The translations under genes and the position numbers were made by a program. A stretch of 64,000 nt of DNA, from the NCBI GenBank assembly GCA_907164885.2, contig OU015496.1, forward strand, positions 131,694,375 through 131,758,374, read 5' to 3'. The notes under the pieces were generated by a model. It did not search any database, was not told where the DNA came from, and worked only from the letters and a program-made list of their open reading frames with translations. The DNA is from Dolomedes plantarius. Its lineage: Eukaryota > Arthropoda > Arachnida > Araneae > Dolomedidae. Shown here piece by piece: positions 50,482 through 62,130 of this stretch; position 1 is the first letter of the stretch, and each line of letters starts with the position of its first letter.

Positions 50482-51580
50482 CGCTGAAAATAAACGAAAA
50501 TGGTCATGTTTAAGTAAAAAAATGTCCAGCGCCACGAAATACTTAGATCATGAAATAATTATCAACACCATCACCGAAAAATAACTGTAGTCCAAATAAG
50601 TGTAACCCAGTGGTCTACCGAAAAAGGAAATGAAGCGCCTAACGAAATTTATCTTGGCGATAACCATCTTCGGGCAGGGTTGCCAGGTAAATCGAAGAGA
50701 ACCAGGATTTAAAATGAAGCCCCGATAGATACCCGCTTTGGCATCCAAGAGAGTCTACTGAAAATTCCGTCTTAATCAAAATGAAAATCAAATTTAGGCA
50801 GGTACTATTTTTTCCTCTCTTGTGCATAAACAGAGGCGAAAAAATTATTCATTTGTAAGTGGATGTTTATTTCATCTCTATAGGAGTTGATGAAAAATGT
50901 ACAAGGGAATTTTGTGTTTTTTTCAGCTTCACCGGAGCTTGGAACGCAGACCCCCCCCCCCCCTCCACACACACACACACAAACAACAACAACAACATAC
51001 ACAAACGCACATACTTGTGTAATAATACCACTGCGTTCCCCTGTTTGAAAAGCATTGTGTGCGCGTTTGTAATAGGAAGTCTTATGTCTTGAAGCTTAAA
51101 GAATTGGAAATCAGAAGGATACACGTTTCATAAATTCCCTCAAACATCAATTTCTAAGATAATATGGAATACAAACATACATATCTTAAATCAGAAAATA
51201 AGTTGAGCTCAAGTATTCAGGTAATAAATGCAGCCCTATACAGAAAGTCGTTCGCACTTTGTGAAAACGATTTTAATAGTTAAGTTTTAAGTATAAATTC
51301 TTATTTTTTTGCTGCGATTTGCTTCTATCTGATAGCCATGGTTCTTGACAATAGACTCTAGCTCGAATTTTCCACGAAAGTAAACTTTTTCTTAGTACTG
51401 TCATGTCAATTTTACCCATTCCTCTTCGACCGTTTTCCAAAATCCGTTCAGTATTCTTGGATGCCGTTTTCCTAAGGATGACGAAAATAAATTACGATAT
51501 CGATTCCATAAAGTGTGAAAGACCTTCTATATTTCTGACATAATATAATCTAACATGATATATATCACGCATATATGACA
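50481..51580. other. Intergenic DNA without a supported gene
   Basis: Overlapping frames on both strands around 50805-51124 derive from a poly-C/(CA)n/(CAA)n simple-sequence patch (50950-51000) and are not genes. Confidence 0.5.
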
Positions 51581-52293
51581 CTAGCTTTATAATGGCGTTG
51601 CACGGGTGTACCCTTAATAAGGCTTACTTGTATATTATGTACACTTGTAATTTTATGCCAATCGATACCTCTCCCCACTTCTCAGCAACCCATCACCATA
51701 TTATAATCCCCCCCCCCCCCAATGCTGTCGTTCGGCATGTATTCGTCTTCCTTTTATTTTAAAGCAAGAATCTTATGGATATACGTTTCCTACTTTGAGA
51801 TATGAAGGTATATGTGAAAAAAAAGTTTAGCCCCTCCCCCCCCCCCCTTGGGGCCGAATTTTGAAAATCCTGAAATCGATTTTAGGTAATCAAGTTCCTT
51901 ACATTTTAAAGCAAGAATCTTAGGGCTATCTATTTTCCTCTAAGAGATATGAAGGAATATGTGATAAAACACGTTTAGCCCCCCTCCCCCCCCCCTTGGG
52001 GGCCGAATTTTAAAATATCCTGAAAATAATGTTTAGGTATTCATGTTCCTTACATTTTAAAGCAAGAATCTTATGGATATCAATTTTCTTCTATGAGATA
52101 TGAAGGAATATGTTAAAAACACGTTTTGCCCCCCTCCCTCCCCTTGGGGGCCGAATTTTGAAAAATCGCTTCTTAAATGACGCCTTCAGCACAAAAGTAA
52201 TAATCTCCGAAAATTTGATATCTGTATCTCCAATAGTTTTTGCTGGGCGTTGATGCGTGAATAAGTCAGGACTTCTGCCTTTATATATATAGA
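51581..52293 (-). mobile_element. Short non-autonomous Helitron with internal tandem repeats
   Basis: Minus-strand 5' end TCTATATATATAAAGGCAG (from 52293, preceded by A) followed by an ACGCATCAACGCCC block. The 3' end at 51581 is CTAG followed by T, after a GGGTACACCCGTGC hairpin-like sequence. This fits the A|TC...CTAG|T rule. The centre is occupied by three tandem ~149-bp units. No coding capacity. Confidence 0.8.
51757..52160 (+). repeat. Tandem repeat, 3 copies of ~149 bp
   Basis: TTTTAAAGCAAGAATCTTA begins copies at 51757, 51904 and 52055. Each copy has AGATATGAAGG, then a CCCCTCCCCCC run and TTGGGGGCCGAATTTT. Copy numbers in such units usually vary between individuals. Confidence 0.85.
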
Positions 52294-53180
52294 TAATATA
52301 ACCGAAAGATTATATTATGTAAGCCGTATACTTCTGACATAATACAATCTTTAAATACAAGGAAAATTATGTGAATTTTCCGTGTAAAAGAATTTTCACA
52401 AAAATGAAATAAATTTTTATTAAAAGTCTCTTTAATTTAATCTTCGCCTTCCCTTTCAAATCCATAATTCTGACGCAGATTTCTGTTACTTATGGTTACG
52501 AATCGAACGACCGATTCCGGTGCGATGAAGTTTTATCGATGTCGCCACGATTCTGAAAACCCGCCACAGGCCCACTCACGCGTTCGGACGGGGAAACGCA
52601 AAACATTTCCCCTTCGGAGTTTCGTAAACAATCCTCCAGTGGGCCGGAAAAATTATCCCGTACTTGTCGCTCTAACGGCACCTCCAGCACTGGCCCGTAA
52701 AGCTGCCGTCAGTCCTGTGTTTGTTGGGAGTGCTGTCCCTGGAGTAAAATCAAAAATAGATTTTGAATGGTTTTACGAAACAGACTACTTTTGATGCCGT
52801 GCTTGATAAGAGTTACCTAAAAAGCTAAATCTTTCGTTAACGCTTTGTTAGTACCCTCGTTAAAAACCTTTTACAAGTTTCGCTAAAAAAAGGCAATAAA
52901 AGCCTTTGTTGAGTTTAACGGCAGATGGTATTTCATGGAAAAAGTATAACTTATGAATTAACAATTTTATAGTTTCATTATCGCTAACTGCATGAAATTA
53001 GCATTTAATGCTGGAATTTTCCTTATTACCTCTCTGTTAAAATATATAAAATAATCTTGCTATACTTTTGACTAAAAATTATTTCAATATCTCAAGATTT
53101 TCTTAAAAAGAAATGTTTTTCAACTTAAAACTGTACAGAAAATTGATTACTGTCAAGTTTCTTCTTGCGTGATAGCAAAA
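52294..53180. other. Intergenic DNA with one GC-richer patch
   Basis: The 100-codon plus-strand frame at 52492-52794 lies in a GC-richer patch and overlaps a minus-strand frame. Neither resembles a known protein. Confidence 0.4.
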
Positions 53181-53639
53181 TCTATATATATATTTATGTC
53201 TATTTAAGGGAATGTTCGTATGTGCGTCCGCTATAGAATATAAAATACTGGACCAATTTACTTGTGTCCATTTTCAAAATGGTCCGTGGTGTCCCGAAAA
53301 GGTTTAAAGCTTGTAACGAGGAATTCGTTCCAGAAATAATTAATTTGGTTGATCTGGTAACACACGTTAAATTAATATAAAATCTCTAATTCTGAGTAGT
53401 TGTTCCTTAAAATAAAATAGTGTAATTTCTATACCGTTTCCTCGACGTGTGTGTTTTTAGAATTTAGCCGTTGCCTATTTCTCTTAAATCGTAAAAGCTT
53501 CTACTGTAAATTGCTTAGCCAGGTGTTAGTCTCCGGATTCCCTTGTTAAGTTTCTCTAAAATGCACATTTTATGGCTGGTAATTGCAGGGTGTTTCTTGG
53601 GAACATCCAACTAGCCTTTGTCCACGTCATGCCATTTTA

Positions 53640-53950
53640 CGTGTGCCCCCTAAATTGGACCATAAAATCGGTTTAAAGTAGTGATAAAAGTTGTGTCTCT
53701 CGCCCCCCTTGTTCGCAAGATGTTCCCACGCATGAGCCAGCTATGCGAAAAAGCGCTTTCCGAGTAAGGTCTTTCTCCCCTGGTTCGACCAATCAAGCAG
53801 AGGCGCAAAGTTAGTAATATCGGAGCTAAACCATTCACGGGCCTCAATTTTTGCGGCGCACTCGAATTTTCTCCTCTTGGCGAGGTATCGGCAAGACCGG
53901 GTTCCTGTTTTTGGCCATCAAGCGCTCGCATTGTTTTTACTGTCTATTTT
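53640..53950. other. GC-richer patch inside the Helitron leader
   Basis: A 93-codon minus-strand frame (53650-53931) in a GC-richer stretch, unlike Rep-helicase leaders I know. It could be a captured host fragment or a separate insertion. No motif is recognised. Confidence 0.35.
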
Positions 53951-54958
53951 CCTCCGTGCTGAGGTAATATTGCGTACGCCTTGAACGGGGGTCCGCTTTT
54001 GTTGAATTGGCGTATTTCTCGCTATTGTAACCCTCGCTTTCCAGGTTTGCATGCCTGTCCAGTGATGAGAAAGAAATAGTAGTGAGCCATTTTTTTCCCT
54101 AAGAGAGAGTGGTCTCTTATATTTGTGTGTTTAAGCACCCCAGTTTTGTCAGTTTTGGCATTGTCAGTTTTGGCCCTGCTAATTCTGCATCAGGGGGCTA
54201 TCTTTCTATATGTTAATGATGCCATTTAGATATAGTCTTCAGACTTTAGACCAATGTGGTCATTTTGTATTTTGCTGCAGCTTATGTAGTACCGAGATTC
54301 CTTGCACGTGTAAATATCCTTGTATGTTACCCAAGATTCGCTCAGAAAATAAACCTTTTTTTTTTAAATTTCAAATGCTTTGGAAGACGTCTAGACTACT
54401 AGCTATTTCAAGCTTTTATGTCAATGATCACAGTGCATACCTGTGTTTTTTTTTTTTTTTTTGCGGACAACCAATGTCATTACGATTTAGTTGCCGAAAG
54501 TTATTCTATTTTATTTTACGAGTATAAAAACGCTCACATCTCATTTCAACCGAAGTGCTGAGCAAACATCGATTTCTTCATATTATTCCGAAATTCTCCG
54601 CTTGAGTTCCTTGTAGCTGTTAAATCAACTTTATTGAGGCTGTATCCATAGAAGTAACCAACTAGTTTTCTCTCCACGAACTTTGGCGGTTGCGTATTGT
54701 GAGACTAAGGAACATTTCTTACCGCACGTTAGTTTCTCGTCAACGGACAATTCCTCACGTCACTGGAGAACTGTTTAATGTGCTCTTCATCTTCATCAAG
54801 ATCCCTTCCACTGAGACTCATAAACGTACACCTTTACAAAGCTCTTGAAATTCTTGATCTGACCAGTAAAATGAAGGTTAAACTATTTTCAACCGACTAA
54901 GTGTTTAGAAAGTGGACTGAATTATTTTGATAGGTAGTACAAAAATTGAAATCATTAA

Positions 54959-57830
54959 TGAACTTCATTGTTATACATCATATGTTCGGAGCGACATGTT
55001 GGTGGATGTTTTCCATTAAATGGCAAAAAAAGAGAATTACCTCATGACCATATTTTTAATTCTTTGATGAGTAAAATCACACCCGAAGAGATTGATAATG
55101 TGATTTCAGCAGAAATTCCTGATTCAACTGTCGATCCTGAATTATTTGAAATTGAAACAAAAAAATATGACTCATGGTCCATGTGGTGTTCACAACATGA
55201 ACTCACCATATATGGCTGATAAAAAATGCACAAAACGTCATCCAAGAGCATTGCTTCAAGAAACAATTATCGGCAATGATGGGTATTCACAATATCGCCG
55301 TAGATCAACCGATGAAAATGGTAAATCAATAATTTTAAAAGTCAGAAATTAAGACATTGAAGTTGATAATCGTTGGGCTGTCCTATATTAGCTATTATTT
55401 TCAAAAACCGTTCAAAGCGCACATTAATGTTGAACATTGCAATTCCGTAAAATCAATCAATGACATTTGCAAATACCTATGTCGACAAAGGTAGGGATAT
55501 AGCTGTTGGAGTATCAAGTGAGAATGGATCTGTTGATGAAATCAAACAGTATCAACTTGGACGGTACATCAGTACCAATGAATCAGTGTGGTGTATTTTA
55601 TCACTTCCAATTCCTGAAAGACACCCAGCAGTTGTTCATTCTGCAGTTTATCTCGAAAATGGGCAAAGAGTTTATTTTACAACAGAAAATGTGATTGATA
55701 GAGCACCGGCACCATCGTCAATAACATTGACTGCATTTTTTTCATAATTCCAAACTGATACATGTGCCAAAACTTTGTTATAATCAGGCGTACCAACATA
55801 TTTCACTTGGAATGCACGAAAAAAATAATTCCAACGACGACTCCAGGAGAAAAAAGGTTGAAGGTCAACAAAATTTATTTACAACAGATGCTTTGGGAAG
55901 ATTATATACTGTTCATCCAAAGCAGGCAAAATGTTATTATTTGCGTATATTATTGATGAACGTTCGTGGAGCAACACCATTCCAAAATTTAAGAACAGCT
56001 GATGGTCGCTTTGGTCAACATATAGAGATGCATGTCAAAAATTGAATTTTTTTTAAAACGATGCACAATGGGATAGTTCACTAGTAAATGCGACAATTTC
56101 TACTCATCCAAATCAAATACGAGCTTTATTTATTATCATATCAAATCCAAAGTTCACCATCAAATCTAAATGAATTATGGAAAATATATAAAGATTTTAT
56201 GACTGAAGACATTCTGCATCGACATCATATAAAATGTTTAAATCGTGACCAGCAATTTACACCAGAAAGGTATAATGAAGCATTGGTTTTGATTGAAGAC
56301 AATCTTTTGGCAATCGTTAATAAAGCATTGTCACAACTGGGAATGATATCACCTAATAAACTAGCTAATGACATATTTCCAACTGAATTACAACACGAAA
56401 AAACTTTTACATGAATGTATTAAATATATTTGTGCAATCAAATAATCAAAAATTACCTCAATAGAAAATAACACGTTTATGATGCGATAATGCGAGTAAC
56501 AAATTATGAAAGTGGTGGAATTCATTTCTTAGATGCACCAGGCGGCACAGTAAGAACATTTCTTATTTCAGAAAATGGCACTGGCAACCATACTTGCACT
56601 AATTAATATCACATTGGCAATCGTATCATCAGGAATTGCGGAGACTATTTTGGATGGTTATAGAACAGCATATTCAGCACTCAAATAACCATTGAATATA
56701 TAAAACAATGAAACATCAACTTGCAATATTTCAAAAACATCAGGAATGAGAAAAGTACTCCAGAAATGCAAGATAATAATGTGTAATGAATGCACAATGG
56801 CGCATAAAAATCGTTGGAAGCACTGGATCGAACATTGTAAGATTTACGTAGAAACAAACTGCCATTCGGTGGTGAGCTAATATTATTAGCAGGTGATTTT
56901 TGATAAACATTAAGTATTATTCCACGTTCAACACCAGCTGATGAACTAAATGCGCGTTCAAAAGCACCACATTTGGGGAGACATGATAATAAATTTTCAT
57001 TGACGACAAACATGCGTATTAAACTGCAAAACAATCCTTCTGCGGAACATTTTGCGATACAATTATTGATATTAGAAATGGGAAAATTACAACTGAATAA
57101 ACAACAGGATGCATTAAATTTCCAAACAACTTTTACAGTATCACTCACTAACAATAAGAATTGGTTCAATGCGTATTTCCAGATATCAAACAAAATTTCA
57201 AAAGTCGTCAATGGTTAAGTGAACGTGCAACATTAGCTGCGAAAAAAAGTGGATGGAAATTTCATTAATATCAGCATTCAACATATGTTACCAGGAGAAA
57301 AAGATACTTACAAATCAATAGATACCGTTATATATCAAGATGAAGCACTAAATTATCAAACTGAATTCTTATATTCACTTGATTTATCTGGATTACCACT
57401 ACACAGCAGTAATCCTAAGGTTGGTGTTCCTATCATTCTTCTTAGAAACATTGTCCCACCCCGTCTTTCAATGGCAGCAGATTGAGTCAAAAGATTATTA
57501 AATAATGTAATTGAAGCAACAGATTTAATTGGCAAATTTAAAGGAGATGATATGGTAATACCACGTATACCAAGGATACCAACAGATATGCCATTCGAAT
57601 TCAAACAATTGCAATTTCCAATTAAAATGGCTTTTGCAATAACGATAAAAAATCACAAGGTAAATCAGTGCAAGTATGTGGATTGAATTTGGAGAATTCA
57701 TATTTTTTTATGGACAATTGTACGTTGCATGCTCCTGTATAGGAAAAGCCTGGGATTTCTTTGTATATAATGTCAAATGGAATCACTAAATACATTGTAT
57801 ATCCAAGAGCATTGCAAAGAAAATTAAAAT
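54959..57830 (+). pseudogene. Helitron Rep-helicase pseudogene
   Basis: Helitrons move by rolling-circle replication using a HUH nuclease (Rep) fused to a Pif1-type helicase. Rep remnants: KKRELPHDHIFNSLM (the HUH His pair), ITPEEIDNVISAEIPDSTVD, MTHGPCGVHNMNSPYM, DGYSQYRRRS and, further on, GRLYTVHPKQAKCYYLRILL with VRGATPFQNLRTADG (55870-56030). Helicase remnants: Walker A as DAPGGTVRTF (the motif's Lys is Arg) near 56530, IVSSGIAETILDGYRTAYSA near 56625, Walker B as MCNECTMAHK (Asp changed to Asn), SLTTNMRIKLQ near 57000, and the C-terminal GVPIILLRNI, then IPRIPRIPTDMPF near 57430-57600. At least ten stops and shifts interrupt it. The N-terminal zinc-finger part is not seen. Confidence 0.88.
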
Positions 57831-57963
57831 TAAGTAAAACAATTTGTAATTACAATTTATGTAATCCAAAGCGAAAAAGTAATAATATGTATGTGTGTAT
57901 CTAATTTTAACTAAATACAGTAATTGATATCAAGCTTTCAGTTGTGTTTATTTAATCCATATA

Positions 57964-59391
57964 CACTCATAGACAAAAAAAATACGCACCAGGAAGGTGT
58001 TATCTAAATGAGAAGAAAATCACTAGATGTGATGTGCATGTACAAAAAAAAACAAATGATTACAATTTGATAAAAATTGTATGATTTATTTAAGAGAAAG
58101 AGCTTCATAAAGTTAAAATGTCAATAACTCGATGGTTCACCTCTGGCCCTTATGCAAGCAGTTATTCGGATTAGCATTGATTGATAGATCTGGAGGATGT
58201 CCTCCTGCGGGATATCGTGCCAAATTCTGTCAAATTGGCGCTTTAGATCGTCAAAATCCAGAGCGGGTTGGAGAGCCCTGCCCATAATGTTTCAAACGTG
58301 CTCAATGGGGGAGAGATCCAGCGACCTTTCTGGCCAAGGTAGCGTTGGGCAAGCACGAAGACAAAAAGTAGAAACTTTCGTCGTGTGTCGCCAGACATTA
58401 TCTTGCTGAAATGTAAGCATAGGATTCCAAGATATGAAGGGAAACACAACGATGCGTAGAATATCGTCGACGTACCGCTGTGATACAAGGGTGCCTCCGA
58501 TGACAACCAAAGTCCTGCTATGAAATGAAATGGAAACCCAGACTATCCCTCCGGGTTGTTGGCCCGTATGACGGAAGACAGTAAGGTTGGTATCCCACTG
58601 CTGTCTGGGGCGTCTCCAGACACGTATTTGCTGGTCATCGGAACTAAGTTCGAAGAGGAACTCATCACTGAAGATAATTCTACTCTAGTCAGTGATATTC
58701 CAGGTAGAATGTGAACGACATTACTGGAAACGGGCTTGTCGGTTTACAGAGGTCAATGGTAGTCGGCACAAGGAGCACCGTGAGCTCAGCCCTCTTTCTA
58801 TGAATCGTCTATGATTGGTCCTTGCGATCACAAAAGCACCAGTTTCACATACGATCTATGATAATGATGAATCTGGGGCTGTGAGTACCGCTCAGACGAT
58901 TGCTCAGTGATCACGTTCTGTCGTCTTTCTAGGCCGACCGTTTCCATCTTGACGCTGTGTTCGACCATGGTTCAGCCATTTCTGCCAACATCGTCTAATA
59001 CTGGCATCGTTCGTATCCTAATGTCGAGTGATTCGTCGATTAGACCAACCGGCTTCTTTGAGCCCAACTGCAAGTCCTCTCTCAAATGACAACATCTGTG
59101 CATATTGTTCGTACACCTGTATTCAAAGCATAGTTAATGTCTAACTTAGTACACGTAATGAAATTCGCAAAGAATTTATGACCTGGAATCAAAATTTCTC
59201 CTCTTTAATATCCTGCCAGTTGTGCAGTTAACATGCGCTGCAGCGTCAAATATTCATTCATTGACTGCCATACTTTAAAATTTTGCACTTTCCGTCGATA
59301 CCTGTATGCATATCAATTTGTGTCCACTTTGCATTACCTCTTCACAGTGCGTCTTTTTTTTTCTTTTTTATCGTGTGTGTGTCTAACAGTG
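57964..59391 (-). mobile_element. Tc1-like transposon nested in the Helitron
   Basis: TA flanks both ends (57962-57963 and 59392-59393). The left end begins CACTCATAGAC, and the reverse complement of the right end begins CACTGTTAGAC. A poly-A stretch and ACGCAC follow in both. Length is 1428 bp. It separates the Helitron's coding region from its 3' terminal hairpin. Confidence 0.88.
58121..59095 (-). pseudogene. Tc1-like transposase pseudogene, triad residues kept
   Basis: Starts MLSFERGLAVGLKEAGWSNR at 59095 and ends ITACIRARGEPSSY with a stop at 58121. The N-terminal helix-turn-helix is interrupted by a TAG after RRITRH and by two further stops in the second DNA-binding part. The catalytic triad is still readable: Asp in FSDEFLFEL near 58660, Asp in FQQDNVWRHTT near 58390, and Glu in LDLSPIEHV near 58300. 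At least one shift separates the Asp and Glu motifs from the C-terminal part. It belongs to a different Tc1 lineage from the intact copy at 23.1 kb. Confidence 0.85.
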
Positions 59392-59535
59392 TATATACTC
59401 AAATCTATGCATTCAAATCTAGCAATAGCGAAGCATTCCCGGGTCAGCTAGTAAATAAATAAAAGAAAACTTAACATGTGTATTTTATTTTTTTGTTATA
59501 AGTAATTAAGCACATTTTCCACTTACTGTACTGTA

Positions 59536-59822
59536 CATTAGGGGCCGGAGTTATCATAGTGGTAGCAGGTTTTGCCTAGGGGGTACGAGGTTCGTATGCA
59601 GATAGACGCCATTAAATACCATTGTGTAATAGTTTTGTGTATAGGTCAGATATGGGTCCGTTAAATCTGTAGGCCTGAAAATTCCTCTATGAGGTCAATG
59701 AGGGTGGGAGTAAATCCTCCCTGATATCTCTCCTTGGGGTGCTTGGTCAAAATTCAGGTGGCACCAGGGGGTAGTGTTAGTTCACCTATAACGTTCCCTT
59801 ATTGGAGTGTTTTAATGGACAA
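59536..59822 (+). mobile_element. tRNA-derived SINE (family I)
   Basis: Plus-strand head GGGGCCGGAGTTATCATAGTGG, with the A-box part ATAGTGGTAGCAGG, then the B-box-like GAGGTTCGTATGC and GACGCCATTAAATACC. The remainder follows the family order, including ATATGGGTCCGTTAAATCTG, GGTGGCACCAGGGGG and a GTTCACCTATAACG tail. This copy gives the pre-insertion form of the SINE split at 38285/40351. Confidence 0.75.
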
Positions 59823-60539
59823 GTGTCCTGCATTGGAGAACGACAACATGTTGTTGTTGCTGTTGTGGCTTATTCCTCAAGGTCTGGACGAAGGTCAGTT
59901 CAAGTCCAAGAGCTCTTTCTTTCTCAAAATATCATACTCGAGAGGAGAAGTAGTAAATAGGTCCCACGCAGTTCAATAAGTGGGCAAGGGAGGTCGATGC
60001 TGAAGCACATTTAGTGCAACTTCAAAAAGTTTTCTGTCCAATTTATAAAAGTAAGGCTTCCGATATGTCCACTGAGTATGCTGATTGTGACCTGGAATGC
60101 CCTGTCCCCTTTGATTGTGAAGGCACTACCAGGAGATTTCTCAGAATCCAGGTGTGGGACGGAGGAGCCAACCATAATTTCTGATTTGATATCTTTATTT
60201 TTGACCAAATTTCGGAAAAGGTCAGACCGACACCTGAGGTTGGCCTGGTGACAACATACTTTGCATTAGACCATATACTCTGAAGATAAACTATAAACCT
60301 TAGACATCTGTATAAAACATAAACTTTCGAGTAATAACTAAGTTGTATAATTCGTCAATGCTATCGACGTTGAGAGTTGAGTGATCAGTGGTTAGAGTCC
60401 TTAATTAACTTAGTTCGACAAATTTACGAATTAAAAAATTCGTAATTTAGAATTTAAAGGAATTAATATATTTCCTTTGTAGTTCTTGCGAAAGATAATT
60501 AAGTTTTTTACTAGATGTTATTTGATAGATACCCTTTAA
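59823..60539. other. Intergenic DNA, nothing recognised
   Basis: Short frames (65 codons at most beyond the SINE-overlapping one) without recognisable motifs. A (TTG)n-like patch lies near 59850. Confidence 0.45.
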
Positions 60540-60775
60540 TGTTTTCATAGAACAAAAATATTATAATCTGTGAGGGGTTAGTACCTTCTCCCGCACTCTC
60601 TGACTCATAGAAAGACTTATGGGCACGTTTAATCCGGTCTACGGATTAAACGTGCCCATATCAGTATTAGACAAGAAAGGTATTTATTTGCGTTCGTCCT
60701 TGATTCGAACCGAGCACCCCCAGTTTCAAGCTCAACTCGCTACCTCTAGGTTACATCGGGTTCTTGAATTTTCGC
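60540..60775 (-). mobile_element. tRNA-derived SINE (family I) with an internal inverted duplication
   Basis: On the minus strand the head contains GTAACCTAGAGGTAGCGAG (A box) and GGTTCGAATCA (B box). The body passes through GGGCACGTTTAATCCG and, after an inverted copy of that motif, continues with AGTCAGAGAGTGCGGGAGAA, equivalent to AGTAAGAGAGAGTGGGAAAA of the copy at 40351. Confidence 0.75.
60619..60659. repeat. Perfect inverted repeat, 18-bp arms, 5-nt loop
   Basis: ATGGGCACGTTTAATCCG (60619-60636), loop GTCTA, exact reverse complement (60642-60659). In sister SINE copies this motif occurs once, so one arm is a secondary inverted copy. Confidence 0.92.
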
Positions 60776-61499
60776 GAAATATTACCTATTATATTTCCCA
60801 GAATTAGAAATATTTAAAAACTCTTATTGGTTTTGTTTTCTAATTTGTGTGTTATATTTATTATAAATCGATTAAAAGAGATATGCGATAATTTACCAAA
60901 CCACGGGTATTTAAAGTATAAAATTAAACATCCTCACTAATAAGAGCAATAAAAATAAATTATTTTTAAAAACCTTACAAAACATTTGATACAAATGATC
61001 TTTCCAGTGAGAAGTAATATTTAATTTGTGTTATTCCCGTGTTCAAAGAAAAATTCACTTTTTCAATCAGACACTTCATTTTGTTTTAAAGAAAACTAAT
61101 TTATATTGATACTTAATCCTTAACTGGATTATTTCTTCAATAATTAATATGCAACAGGCATATTCCGATTGTGTTCGTCATTAATAAAACAGAATAACAA
61201 GTTTAGATCTTTTTCATTGTAATTATTCCGATACTTTCCGTGTTTTCGTTGCTCCTATATCAGATTACAAGGAAAAGGGTAAAGAGATCCCTCCTTTCAA
61301 TGTTTAATGAATAGAGTTACGTTTCAAAGAAATCTCCTTTTATATCCACTGAGTAAACATCTCTGTTTTGTTATCATAGTATATTATTCTAATGGTAACA
61401 CGATGAATGCTATTTCATATGGACATGGGGAAGTTTATAATAATATTTTTACTGTATCGATTAACAAATTTCGTTGGGAAAGTTGCGGAATTCGTGTAA
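60776..61499. other. AT-rich DNA, nothing recognised
   Basis: A 65-codon frame at 61307-61504 has no recognisable motif. Confidence 0.5.
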
Positions 61500-62130
61500 C
61501 TTAAATTTTAGTTGTCCTAGAAATTATCCGACGTGCATAATTTTTTAAAATATGTGTTGTCTTAATTTTATTTCCCATAAAACCATTATTTTACTGCACA
61601 AATGTAAAATCTGAAATTAAAGTATTGCGAAGGAAAAAAATAAGTGGGTTATCCAAGAAAGCATCCAACTTGTATACTTTTTAAAAGTAAGAATTATTTC
61701 AATTATATTTTACATATAATTCATATTTTTTTAAAATATGCGTTGTTTTAATTTTATTTCACAAATCACCATTTTCTTCACTACATGAATATAAAATTTG
61801 AAATTTATGTAGTGTGAAGAAAGATAAATAATTTCGATAAGAGCACCGAGTTATCATAGAAAGTATCTGACTTGCATACTTTTAAAGTGCGAGTTATTTT
61901 AATTATATTTTACATATTACATAAACGTAAAATCTGAAATTAAAGTAGTTTGAAGAAAAAATATTGATAGGAGAAAAGTGTTATCCTAGAAAGAATAAAA
62001 CATTCATAATTTTTAAAATATGAGTTATTTTAAACTAGAACTTTTTCCCTTATAACAATTATTTTACGAATTATTTTATTTTCAGAATGTGTAAAATGTA
62101 CAATTAAAGTACTGCGAAGAAGAAAAATAA
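61500..62130. repeat. Degenerate tandem repeat, ~4 copies, 136-186-bp units
   Basis: AAATCTGAAATTAAAGTA-like blocks recur at about 61609, 61795, 61931 and 62095. Each is preceded by TTTTAATTTTATTT and an ACCATTxTTxT segment and followed by GAAGAAAxATAA. Unit lengths vary through indels. Confidence 0.7.

Larger units (their letters stand above)
53181..59451 (+). mobile_element. Autonomous-type Helitron, decayed, with nested Tc1
   Basis: Begins TCTATATATATATTTATG after an A (53180) and ends GCATTCCCGGGTCAGCTAG at 59451, followed by T, matching Helitron termini. The interior holds a Rep-helicase pseudogene (54959-57830) on the same strand. A 1.4-kb Tc1 element (57964-59391) interrupts the stretch between the helicase and the 3' hairpin, so the original Helitron was about 4.8 kb. 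The assignment of this 5' end to this coding region is by orientation and distance and is less certain than the 3' end. Confidence 0.7.

Noticed and set aside
56681..57211. 176-codon minus-strand frame
   Set aside because: It runs antisense to the Helitron helicase pseudogene, whose plus-strand motifs are clear. The minus protein resembles nothing.
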